Shown here in pieces: positions 28,260 through 40,000 of a stretch of DNA of 64,000 nucleotides. Origin of the DNA: Oreocharis arfaki. Taxonomy: Eukaryota; Chordata; Aves; Passeriformes; Paramythiidae. The stretch lies in NCBI GenBank assembly GCA_013398015.1, contig VZRR01008009.1:124001-188000 (forward strand), written 5' to 3'. How positions within the stretch are numbered: the first letter of the stretch is position 1; each line of letters begins with the position of its first letter. Under the pieces are notes generated by a model. It was given only the letters and a program-made list of their open reading frames with translations. It was not told the origin of the DNA and did not search any database. The translations under genes were made by a program, and so were the position numbers.

Positions 28260-29935
28260 ATATAATCAGGGATGAAATTTAGAAAATTGATAAGGGAAAG
28301 CCAAAGTTCAGTAAATTGGCATCTGGAATTGCTAAAGACAATGAAGAGGAATTTTTCAACTACACTAGGAACAAAAGAAATTCTATTGATGTGATATAAA
28401 TACTAGGAGATGAAGATTACAAAAATGGACTACTTGGATACGGAAAAATAGGTATTTCACGGCTTTTTTTTTTTCTTTTCTCGATGTACTCTTATTTTCA
28501 TAAAAGTTCCTTTCAGACATTGAGTTACTGGAAGAGAAACAAGGCAATATCTTTCAATAATAGGCATTTATGAAACATCAGGGATCAGTACCTTATGCAC
28601 AGAAATTCAGAAACCACTGACTGACAAGATCTTCAGTTTGTTGACATCCAGTTTAAATTCACCTCAGAGCCGGATACTTCAGTTGTAAGGAGTGCAAAAC
28701 ATTCAAAGAGAGCAAGTAGAATGATTCAAGAAACAGTGACTCAGTTAAGCCTACCATTTATCTGAGGGGAAATAATGCTTAGACTGGTAAAGATTTTAAC
28801 TGAGAAAGAATTAGACGATGGAAATATTTTTTGGCTTAATGACACCAAAGAAAGCTGAACTTGCCAGGTAACTGCCAACCCCTTTAATGAGATTTGAAGT
28901 TCAACTTTTAAAGATAACTACGGAAATATAATATACTTCATACGGCATTGATGCTATGGGACACTAAAAAAGACTGAAATCCTTGAAAATATCACAATAG
29001 ATCATGTTATAAACAGATTAATAACTAGATATTGGCCTGGATGGAAAAGAAGGTGTCCCTGGGTAATTATCTTTCAACCAGATTGTTCCTAGTGTGCTTG
29101 AAAACAGCCAGATGCAAGCCTCATCCTGCTCATCTTGGAGTAAAAAATTGCCCTTCTACATATAAATTTACATAAAAAGATTAGTAGAATGCTTGAGGAC
29201 ACAGCATTTCATATGGAGCAATGTGACCATGTGTCAGACAAAAAAACCATCTTTAAAACTGCAAAATGGTGCATACTTAGCAAAGTAGGTGGACCACTCC
29301 TGGAAAAAGTGGGTTTGCCTCCTGGAATATGACAATTTTGGAAAGGAGTGGCACTTACAGTGGACAAGTGGCTTGAGCTATGGTAAAGGGGTCAAAGCAG
29401 TCCTTGGGTATCTGCACAGGATTTGCAAGTGACAGTAGTCAATCCTCACTTAATAGCCAAGAAAGATCAAGGAAGTGGCTTTCAGTGAACACCTTAAGGA
29501 GTTCAACCAGTCTACATTGTCAAAAAAAAATACATATAGACACAAGTTTGCGAAGAAATCTACATACTTTTACAAGGTGATGTAAACGTCAGGTTCAGGA
29601 AGGCCAAATCAGGCAAAAATGGATATGGAAGCAAGGCCCACTCAAATGAGAAATTAGGTACATGTTTTTGAAACTTAAAATCATTAAAATACTGGCACAA
29701 ACTACCACAGGACGTAGAACTTTCCTGTCTTTTTATTTTTTTTTTTTAAATTTCTACTCATTAAAGCAGGATGGGTGATCTGTTTTAATCAAGCACAGGT
29801 AATTAGGTTCAATATGGGAATAACTGAGAAAAATATGATGGCATATGGTATGCAGAAAGTCAGAGCAGATGATCTAAAAATCCCTGTGGTCTTTGACTCT
29901 GTTCAATTATGAAATCTGTCTGATCAAATTTAGTG
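28260..29935 (+). repeat. Ancient CR1-like LINE remnant, long and degenerate
   Basis: The 3' part (about 29680-29935) follows the usual CR1 end order: a GGCACAAACTACCACAGGACG segment (start of the 3' region), a TTTAATCAAGCACAGGTAATT segment, then TATGCAGAAAGTCAGAGCAG, ATGATCTAAAAATCCCTGTGG and a short tail. Upstream to about 28260 the sequence is A-rich in the way of a decayed LINE coding strand (for example GAACAAAAGAAATTCTATTG). No ORF survives. The 5' limit is uncertain. Confidence 0.5.
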
Positions 29936-31296
29936 CTAGCAAAGTGCAGACCTCTAAATCTAGGCTTGGCCCAGGACTGTCTTTAATGTCTTTGGACCCA
30001 GGCAGATCAGCCTGGTGTGCAGGCATCACAAGTGGATGGAGTCGTTGAAGTAATGGAATGTTGAAACTGAACAAGTTTACAGTATCTACCAGCTGTGACT
30101 AGGTCTGGGGAGGCTGAAGTAGGAGGTAGGCAGCAGCAGATGTTTACCTTTCGGCAGTGACTGTATACAGATACACTGCATACACTGGTAGGCCAAATCT
30201 AGAAATTAGCAAGATCAGTGGGAAGATTCTCACTGATTTAAGTTGATTGAGGATTATGCCAAACCAGGGTGATGATATTTCCACTTATTTAAATAGGAAC
30301 AATTCAAATCCAGAGGAAGTGATAAAGGGTCTAATATAAATACTATACACATGCTGCTAATGGAAGTTGATGGTGCATTCATTCTAATTCAGCAGCTATT
30401 ACCTGCTGAACGCTCCTCTCTGACATGTCAGACTTATTAAGCTTTTAAATATTTACTATATTGTAGACTCCTGGATTGCAGTGTCATCTTTGCTGTTACC
30501 TGTGACACAGATTCCAGTCTCTGATCACAAAAAAGCCGTGGGGGTAAATACTGCAAAACTAAAGAGCGCTTAGGATCAGGCCCAAGCTAACAGGAGGCAC
30601 AAACCACCAAGCCCAGACTGACACGCAGGCTCCTCCCTGCTCCCCTTGATGCCACAGAGCAAATAACCTTACAATTTACGCTGGCAACAAGACTGTCTCC
30701 TTCCATCCGAATGACACTCCAGCACATGGTGTGGTGTTGAGTCAAGCTGCCCTCTCCAGGACTTACCAGCAACACTCCCTTTCTCCTTCATTTTTCATCC
30801 AAGGAATGTATTAAAACTAATCAAAGCCATCTCCTTTAGCAGGCACTCTGCCTGCAAGTTAAAAAAAAATGAATGAGTTAAAGACAGGACATCAGACACG
30901 ATGTTGAATTTCCTGTCTTTCGCGGTCAGTATCTTACAACACTCAGACATTATTTCCAGGCTTTAATGGGGAATGATACATTCGTATTTATTAATGATTT
31001 TAGTGAATGTGGGGGCTAGTCACTCTTGTGCGCAGTTTTGCTTTTTAGGATTTTTTTTTTTTTCATGTTCTGTTGTTCTTGCTGCTGCAAACACTTGTGC
31101 CTGGAGAAAAAAAGAATTAATACGGGGGAGGAAAATAGATCAGCCTCTATCAATTGGCCTGTTCAGCAAAGAAGGAATAGATTTTACTCTAATCTGTACC
31201 ATTAGCATAACAAGAGAAATGCTGGAGCAGTTGTTAATAACAGCAAAGAGGTTGTTTAAGTCAAGCATGTGTTTCAGCTCCACGGGCTGATTAATC
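29936..31296. other. Intergenic, one dispersed-repeat scrap
   Basis: At about 30205-30262, GATCAGTGGGAAGATTCTCA and the following GATTTAAGTTGATTGAGGAT resemble the inverted CAGTGGGA/TGACTTCAGTGG dispersed repeat. Nothing else is recognised. Confidence 0.45.
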
Positions 31297-31328
31297 TTGT
31301 CACCATTTTTTTTTTTTTTGGGGTTTTT

Positions 31329-31551
31329 NNNNNNNNNNNNNNNNNNNNNNNNNNNNNNNNNNNNNNNNNNNNNNNNNNNNNNNNNNNNNNNNNNNNNNNN
31401 NNNNNNNNNNNNNNNNNNNNNNNNNNNNNNNNNNNNNNNNNNNNNNNNNNNNNNNNNNNNNNNNNNNNNNNNNNNNNNNNNNNNNNNNNNNNNNNNNNNN
31501 NNNNNNNNNNNNNNNNNNNNNNNNNNNNNNNNNNNNNNNNNNNNNNNNNNN
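31329..31551. other. Assembly gap (223 N) inside a poly-T tract
   Basis: The gap is flanked by T-runs on both sides (about 31306-31328 and 31552-31584). The true length is unknown. A homopolymer plus the adjoining GC-rich island probably broke the assembly. Any open frame spanning it is an artefact. Confidence 0.98.
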
Positions 31552-31584
<33 letters not shown>

Positions 31585-31807
31585 GTTCAGAAAACTTTTC
31601 ACTGGAGGCAATGGGGAAGGGAGGGGGACTTAAAAAAAAAAAAGAGGCAGCAGAATAGCCACGTCCCCGCCTTCAAACCTGTCTCTGTGCCTACCCTTAC
31701 TTCTGCCTGGATTAGTCGACATAAAGCTGTTTTCTACAGGCAGGGCCCTCAATGGCAAGTTAAATTCAGACAGATTGTGAGGAGTGGAGAACATGGGCCT
31801 GAGAAAA

Positions 31808-32175
31808 GGGACCCGGCTCCCGCCCTGACCCCGCTTTGTTCCCCCGCCGTGGTCACCTGCCACCCCGCACAAAGGCCCGCGCCGCCGCCACCGCCGCGGC
31901 CGCCGCCGTGCCGCCCTGACCCGCCATGGCCCCATTGGCTGCCGCCCCGCTGTTGCCGGGGGAGGAAGGCCGGGGAGAGGCCAGGGAAGGCCGGAAAGGC
32001 CAGAGGAGGCTGGACGATCGGATCCCAGCCGGCCCCGCCGCTGGGCGCTGCTGCAGTGGCCGGGTGCAGGCCGCTGGCTGGCGCCTCGTGGGCGATGGGG
32101 AGGAGGTCGCTCATGGCCCTGACACCTGGGGCGAGCACCTGGGCGACCGCTGCTGAGGTGGGGTGGGCGATCACC
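31808..32175. promoter_or_regulatory. Orphan CpG island, candidate promoter
   Basis: I count about 38 CpG dinucleotides in roughly 350 bases (31811-32155), against almost none in the flanks. The island has (CCG)n-like runs at 31880-31915 and an inverted CCAAT box (CCATTGGC, about 31932). A good Kozak-context ATG at 31926 opens a 76-codon frame, but the minus strand is also open over the whole island because GC-rich DNA lacks stops. No known protein is seen. About 25 kb downstream of DLL1, it could start a noncoding RNA or an unannotated gene, or be a regulatory island. Confidence 0.7.
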
Positions 32176-35100
32176 CGTCATCTTCTCCTGTGACCCCTTC
32201 CCGATCTCGTACAGTCCTCTCCTGCAGCTGCTGTGGCGTATTTCAAGCTCTGTTTCGCAGGGCGGGAGCTGGAGCTGCTTGGCTAAATTCACAGCAAACA
32301 GAGAGTGGGTGAGCAGGGGCAGGCAGCAGCTCTCGCTTGCCATCCAAACCTGCCTGCACACAGCAGGGGCCCTTCTCTAGTTTGCAGACGGATCTGCTGG
32401 CAGTAATGCTGCAGGGAGGAGGAGAGACAACAGCTCCTCACCTAAATACCCTGCACACCCATCCTTAAAGGAATTTTGTCCATACTTGTTCCTGCTGCTG
32501 GAACAACAGGGGGAAAAAAAATCACTGCTGCCTCCCTGCAATATTTCCTGACACGAGAAAACATTTATACACAGGCTTTTCTGTAAATGTGCCAGTGCTG
32601 CTCTTTACTCAGGGGAGCTGCTGGCAGGCTGACTGATGCTAGTTCAGGTAGGGCTTATCCCCCTGGCTGGCCCCTCTCACAGGAGCCACGCGCTGGCTTC
32701 AGCCAGGTCACGAGCAGAGTGGTGGAAATGAAGAGCATCAGAGTCTGTATGGACAGCCTGAAACTGGAAAAAATATCCAGTGAGGCTTGTTGAAGCCATG
32801 TTATGCCATTAGGGTGCACATCTCTTTCTGTTGAAATCAGTGTTTAGGTGCCTCCTGACATCACTTCTGGGGCTTGCTGTGTTTTACTGAAGATCTTGGG
32901 AAGGTCACAGTGCCCTTCATGATAGGTCTTACCTTGGTTCACCTTGTTACAGGAAATAATAAACACACAGGTCCTCCTGCAAAAAAAGCTGTGAGTAAAG
33001 GATCCCGTATCTTAATGGCAATAGTAAAGGATACAGTGGTGACTCAGGCAAGTACCGCCTCAGGAATGGCGGGTGGTAGGTTTGCAGCAACTGAGCTTTT
33101 ACAGCCAACCTGGGAAGAACCTGCAGCTTCAAATCTGTCGTTCAGAGCATTTGTATGTTATAATCCTGCTCAATGTCACAAGTTGTGTTTTCTGGCTCCT
33201 AAGGTAATTTTATTGCTTTCTGCCTATGGATATAAAATCTTATAAAAGTGAATCATACACAGTTTGTACCTGTGGATTCCTTCACATGCATGCTTTCTCA
33301 TCCTCCATTTAAAAAAAAAAAAAAAGAATTTCTCCTTGCAAATGAACATTTTGTGGTCATTGTGGAGACTAGATACTAAATCCAGAGGTCCAGCTCTAGA
33401 CAGTCTGTGCTTCCCCAGGCTCATCTCATTTTAGTGGTAGATAAGTAGCAAGTGAGTTACCCAGACATGGTTTTCCTTCTGCTTCTGCTTGTGGAAAAAC
33501 GATTTCAGACTGCAGAGAGGACCTTGATCATGGATTCAGCAATGTATTTTAAATGGTCTTGTCCAGAAGCAACTCAGCAGATCTGTTGTCTAACATCACA
33601 CCTGCCTTAGCCTGTAAAGTGACCATGTTCTCCCTAACCTTGTACATGCACAGAGAGAACATAAACCGGTTTTAAATCAGAATCAATTTTAATCATTTAA
33701 ATTTATGATAAAACTGAAAATGGACCTTAAATAACTTGCAAATGTGTGAAGGCAAGTTGAACCGGTGCTAAAGAGAGTAGTATGTCTGCACAGTACTTGT
33801 TGTTTATGTTCCTTCCATGCTGGTACCGCACTTGGCCTTATTGGAGCTGGCAGTGTAAAAAGACTGTTGAAATAGCATGAGTCCCCATTTAAAATAGGAA
33901 TCATAGAGGTATTAAATGCCACAATTTTTCCTTTCCTCAGTATTTTTCCCTGCAAAAATGTAGTACAGGTGATGCAAAATATAATATGAGTGAGACTAAT
34001 AGAAACAGTAGCCAAATGTAATCTTATAAATGCTTCTCTGATATTTGCTTTGTCACCGTGTGCTGTATTGCACTGCCTGACAGTTCCTTGAGACTAGGCA
34101 GAAGGAGAGATGATGATCTGGGGAGTGGGGGGCTTAGTTTTAAAAGCTTTCTTCACAAGTTCCATAGTTGTTTTTCCCCCCTCCCTCTCGCCAGTATTTT
34201 GGTCAGCACTAAAATGGATTTAAAAATTCCACTAATTATCATTACTACTTCCAGAGTCAGCCACCTTGCTTTCTTTAACTACTATTTTTTATTTTTATGA
34301 AATACCTCTGAGGGGATTTAGGTGTGATATTATGTGTAGCAAGTAGCTCCAAATTAATCAAAAGTTAAAAAGAAGAGGAAAAAAAGAGGATAAAAGATGC
34401 ATGAAAGCATTTTGGGAGAGATAAAACATCACTTGTGATTTATGTATTAAAGGGAGAGATATTTACAATGCTTATGTGGATATAGGAATTGCCATAAATA
34501 CAGATGTAAGTGATAACTGTGTTATTTGAAAGTCCACAAAGTTATAGATTATTCGGGGGGAATGGGAGTGACGCATGCATATGAGAGGTGTGATGTCTAT
34601 TTTAACAGCACCGGTTCTCTATGTGAAGATTTATGTGAACAGAATTGACTTAAAAAATCCAACCACTAGGAACCTGGTCTTTTAAGTGGGTTTTGGTCAG
34701 GAGGTACGTAAGGGCAATAACTTTGCAGAATTGTAAACATGGTTTTATTAGTAACATCTGTTGCGTTTTCTTTCTCCTTGCCCCATAGTGGGCTATTCTG
34801 AGCCAAGGATATTGTCGTGAGTTAAAAGTGGCTCTCTGGAGACGGGACCGTTCTGCGCTTCCAGTCTCGTACTCTGAAAGTTCCCAGGAGAAGCGCTTGA
34901 CACGCTAACTGTTTGACAGAAGGACAAGGCAAGATGACAGCTTGGGACGCCTATGTCCATCAGAAGTCTCAGTCTGTATCCCACTAGCAGAGGGTATTTA
35001 AAGATCAGACACATAAATAATAGCATTCACACACATTTGGTTACAATGCTTAATAGCCGTATCAGGAATCAGGAGAAAAAACAATGCATCCTTTATAGTA

Positions 35101-36064
35101 TTTTTAAAGGAATTAAAACTGCTAGTTGGGACATTTTTTTGCTTTTTGTATCTTTGTTTGTTTTTAAACCTTGACTAAATGCCAAACTGTCATTATTTTA
35201 AAAGCAAAAAAACCCTCCAAATCAAAACAACCTAACAAAAAAAAAAAAAAAAAAAAAGCGCAGCTTAATTTTCCCATCCACCGCAAGCTCTGAAGCTTCT
35301 CCTACTAAAAATGGTCCAGCCTGTTTCTTTTAATTTTAATGGTTTGATGCATAGGAAAAGGGTTAACTGCATAACTCAATCACACAATATCTTAGATTAC
35401 AGATAGCCTGCAAGAAAAGGTTTTGCAGCGTGGTAATAACTACCACTGCATCGTGGGAACAGGCTGTGGCAGACAATGATGGAATTGACAATAGTGCATA
35501 CAAAGGCCACCTTTGGGAGAAACCATATCTCACAGCATGCTGGGAAAAGTGAGAAATAGTAGCAGATGCTGTCAGGACTATAAGCAACAGATGCCTCCTG
35601 GCCAGCGTTCAGCCAGTACAACCAGATCACACCATTCATAAGCAGGGAACATTTTTTTTCCTCCCTCTCTTTGTAGGAGGGAGGTAGCAAATACAAATAT
35701 TGCAGAGGAATTAAAAACAGCAGATGGTGGCAGCAGGATTTGATGAGATCAGGGTCAGGTATGGGTATACATTTGGTAGTGGCATTAATCATCCTTTCCC
35801 TTTGGGAACTGAAAGTTCAGGCCACTAACACAGCATTAAATTGACCACCTTCAGGTTATGTTTTACTTACCCAGTCACCCTCAATACCCCCTTGTCATCC
35901 TCCCCCCTCTTGAACAGCATGGCCGCATAGCTCTCTCGTGCAAGGCTCTGGTAGATTTAAGAGAGTTTAAAAGAACATATGTTCAATATTTGGTTAATTC
36001 AATTTGTGCTTAAATCATTAATAAGCCAGCCAATCCCGAACAGGAAACGTTAAAAGCTTCCTAT
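32176..36064. other. Intergenic, nothing recognised
   Basis: A-tracts lie at 33310-33325 and about 35236-35258. About 35950-36060 has AT-rich homeodomain-like motifs (TTAATTC, ATTAATAAG) just before a CT microsatellite. No gene is seen. Confidence 0.5.
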
Positions 36065-36078
36065 TAAACCCACTGTAT

Positions 36079-36124
36079 TATCTCTCTCTCTCTCTTTCCC
36101 TCTCTCTCTCTCTCCCTCTCTCTC
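36079..36124. repeat. (CT)n microsatellite
   Basis: This is a near-perfect CT repeat with occasional TTCC/CCC interruptions. Confidence 0.95.
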
Positions 36125-36651
36125 ATGCCAAGCTGGTTGTTTTCACCTACAAATGCTCTCTGTTTATTATCCGCTTGAATATATTTGGTCACCTTTCATC
36201 TTCCTTGTATTGCTTGAAACATTTAGCTTATAGCTCCCATCGTAAATGCTCCAAAGGAAATGAGGAGGTAAATAATACAGCTCCCTTGGAAAAACAAAGT
36301 TGGAAGTGTAAATGAGCTTTCTTACATGGGTTGCTCAGTGCATTGGGTTCAATACGGTCAGATCATTAAAGGAATGTAAATGAACAGTTCATTTCAGAAA
36401 GTGACACAGATTCCTTTTCAGAAGCTTGTTTCAGATTTTAGTTTTAAGAGTGGTTTGAACTCGTTACAGGTCTCTGTGTGAGGACTTGTCAAACCTCTGA
36501 GATAATTTTTCGAAACCAAAGTGTATTTTCTCCCAGTCATTGCTTTATTACTGGATTGTTGAGTAAACAGGATGGTGGTGACGGCATAATCATTCCAGTG
36601 CTAGGGTTGTGGGTTTATTTGGCAATTAGAAGAACACACTCCAATAATTAG

Positions 36652-36800
36652 AGGATCTGCATTCTAGCATTGTCTGTGATGCTGGTTTCCTCACCTTAGG
36701 TAGGTGATATTTTTTCCATTCCTCAGTTTTCTCTGTTGTGAAATTGGCATTTTCATTATACCCGCATCAAAGGAGTAGTGTGGATGGTTAAACAAATTAT
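36652..36800 (+). repeat. MIR-like SINE, body and 3' part
   Basis: Its order matches old MIR-type SINEs: GGATCTGCATTCTAGC, CCTCACCTTAGGTAGGTGAT, CCTCAGTTTTCTCTGTTGTG and AAATTGGCATT. No tRNA-like head is seen. It is a diverged copy. Confidence 0.5.
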
Positions 36801-39399
36801 TCTTCATTTGCCTAGTGAGTTTCTGGAGTCTGAAAAACATGCCCAGTAGGCATGTTGTGTCAGATGCCAAAGTCTGACAGTAAGGCGCTTGTAATCTGAA
36901 ACTTTGACACATAAAATGTAGGTTCTGAAATTCAAGGTGCAGGAGAGGTGAGACTTGACTTCCCTTTACTGAATTTCTTTTTTTAAACTCTGGCCCCAGG
37001 CTTGTGGGGAGTGTTCTGGGAAGACACCCAGTATTGCTCCAGCACCCTGACTTTCCAGGGCAGTGGACCTTCCTGGCCTCCCAAAGCATTGATTCCCTAG
37101 AGACATAACAGGGTATCTGGCAATGATTTGTGGGTCAAATCAGGTCCTCCAATAAAACCATCGGATTTAACTTGACATGATTTTGTCGATATTTGCTACG
37201 TGGATGATAAACTTCCACATCCTCATTAGAGGTTTTTCTTTTAATTCTAATTCTAAAATTCATCTTGTCTATGCTGGGGATAGATTGGATATTAGGGAGG
37301 CACTATTTAATTTATTAATCTGTCTGTTGCATAAATATGCTGGGATGAGCAAGAATGAAGAAGATATTTTGTGCCCAGCAGGGGAAGAAAATATTTGCAA
37401 TCTCCTTTTCATATGTTTTCCTTATCCCAGACTGCTATCTTTGGCATCATCAAATTCATTTGCCTCAGGGTCTACTCCTACTGAGGCCAGGTGACTCATC
37501 ACTACTGAAATGGTAAAAAACCTGAGCTTTCATTATCCAACATACTCTTCTGTTGTAATTATTTAACAAAAAATGGGGGAAATCTGTGTTTTCAACAGGA
37601 GATTGCCTGGGAGATAGATGTTATTTCCTACTTACTTTAGTACATAGAGTACATGAAAAATGAATTGTCTCTGTTAAAAGGCAGAGGGTGTAAAATGAGC
37701 AGAAGGGAATGATTTTTTATGTTAAATTGTTTCACAGAGCTGTGGGCCAGATGGGACAACTAGGAAATTTAGTTTGTCCTCCTGTTTATCAGAAAAGGTT
37801 ACATTTTTTCCAATTACCTTTCTCTCAAGCCTGGTTCAATGCATGCTTGCCTAAAGCACAGCTTGTGCTCTCCTGATGCACAGGGGATTATCTAATGATG
37901 TTCACAGTTTTGGGATATTAATAAGTAAAATAAATAAAACAGCAGTAGAGACCTGTATGGATAAAAAGATTACCTGCATGAATGCTGTCCAGTCTTTGTT
38001 AATGAATTACAAGGCTCTTCTGGGACATTAACATTCAAGGTATCTAGAGCTACAATACTGAGGGGTTTATTACACATTTTATTATTCTTTTGACGGCTCT
38101 GGCTTTGGCCACTATATTTATGATAATGGTGAAGTTAGGAGAGAGGAGTATTTATTCTGTTACTGCTGTGATATCCTGCTATATGGCAGGCTTCTACTGG
38201 ATATTGTTGGAGGAAATATCTGTATCACAATCTGGGCAAGCACTCAGTTTACAACTACCAGCAGCTAAATGTCTATAGAGTAGCATAATCAAAGAGTGCT
38301 TTTACTAGATAGATATGGTTCCTCTGACTGAAAGAAACCAAGCAAGCATGTTGGCTCTGACACATTTGAAGTTTTGATATGCACACGATTTTGTTGTATG
38401 AAGTGCCAGACTGAAAGTGAATATTTGTGGAGTCTAAACTAGATCTTTTCCAGAGGTATGGATAGCATACTAAACTAATCCCTAAACCAGACTCTACAGA
38501 GTCCTGTAAATACAAATTTGAATGATGATTTTTTGGAATCCACGTTGAGTTGTGGAGCCAGCTCTTCAGAAATGGGAAAAAAATTGTCCTGAATCCCGGA
38601 CTTTGAGGTACTGAAATCTTGCAAACAGGGTCATAGATTTGTTCTCCTGAAATAACTTTGCTTGTAATAAAATGACATGCTTAAATGTGTTGACTAAATG
38701 ATCCTATTCCATATTACCCTTTGATACGATAAGGATGTTCAGTATTAAGTATGCACTACCTGGCCTCTAAAAAGACATGCTGGAGACTGGCAGCAGAGAA
38801 GGCAGATCTGTGTCCAGGGTGGTGCTGGTGGGCCTTGCAGCTTAGGGACAGAGCTGAATGTGGTCAAGGTTGTGGGCAAGACAAGACATGTCCATGCTCC
38901 TGTGGGACTATGGGGATGCAGCTTTGGAGACTTTGGAGTGACTGCAATGCTCTGTGACTCTGGCAGAGTGCAATCCATGTTGAGATACAGGTATCTAGAG
39001 TTACCTCCTCAGAGATCTGGCCTGTCTTTAAGAATACTTAGTTCTCTTTTAACTTATACGGAGGTTGCCAAGAGCTTTTTAGTGCCTCTCTAGATCACGT
39101 CTTTGATTGAAGTTCTAAGAGCTGGATGAAGCTTTGACCTCCCACACCTTTCTCAGATATCAGCAAGATCCATTCTTTTAATTTCCAAATTGAAAGAAAA
39201 TGGCTTGTTTGAGAACCTTCTTTTTTAATAGCCAATTGTGTGTGGTCAACACAATTCTTTTCCCTTGCTCTTTCCACAAAATTTGAAACTCCTGTGATTT
39301 CTGGTGGAAGCAAAAATTAAAACCCAGATCTTTTGAAGCCTGACCAAGCTTGTGTATTTGTTTTCCTGCTAGGTTTGGGATAAATCTTTCCACCCAATA
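36801..39399. other. Intergenic, nothing recognised
   Basis: This is AT-leaning DNA with no identifiable gene, repeat family or RNA gene. Confidence 0.5.
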
Positions 39400-40000
39400 G
39401 GAAGCTCTTTTGTTTTAACTTTCTGCCTCGAGGAGCCGATCGTCAAACTTCCCCCAGTGCCCACAAGTTCAGCTGTCATTAGTCCTTTCTTCTGAAATGA
39501 CTAATTTCCATCACTCCATGTCATCCATGAATGGAAAAGTAATCAGCACCATTTAGACAGAAAAACCACTTGAGCTGCAGGATCCTTTTCTCTCTGCTGG
39601 CTGATTGTGATTTCATATCTTTTATGTAAAGCAGACTTTCAGAGCTGTTACCTATTTAAGGAATTTTTCAATTAACATTTTTTTTCTTCAAGTGCGACCA
39701 GGGCCTTTCGATTCCATCACAAAGGATTGGCTTACTTTTCATATAACACTGTGCTCAGCTCAGTTCCTTCATCCTGAAAGTCTTTTATTTGGCAGTGATA
39801 ATTTAGTTTAAACCCTCACCAATCAATAGCTGATCAATGCACAGCAGGAGAGGATTTCTATTGAAAACCCATTACACTTCAAGGGACTAAAAATTTCTCA
39901 TTTGAACAAAAAGTCCTCCAACCTTATTCAAAATCGGTCTAATTGGCTCTTGGTTGAAAACAAAAATAAGCCTAAAAAGGGAAGAAAGTTCCATATGAAC
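39400..40000. promoter_or_regulatory. Candidate enhancer block (motif-dense AT-rich)
   Basis: This block is dense in developmental motifs and free of recognised repeats. It has CAGCTG (39470), TCATTAG, GACTAATT, GTAATCAG, two NKX2-type sites (CACTTGA near 39568, TCAAGTG near 39690), ACAAAGG (near 39720) and a PBX-like TCAATCAATAG near 39820. Position in a desert beside DLL1 makes long-range control plausible. This is inference only. Confidence 0.25.

Noticed and set aside
31297..32361. Long open frames across the gap and CpG island on both strands.
   Set aside because: They depend on N bases or on stop-poor GC-rich sequence, and the translations are low-complexity Pro/Arg/Gly with no family resemblance.
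35236..35258. Poly(A) run as the tail of a processed pseudogene.
   Set aside because: The preceding sequence matches no mRNA I recognise and has no AATAAA at the expected distance. It is A-rich low-complexity DNA.
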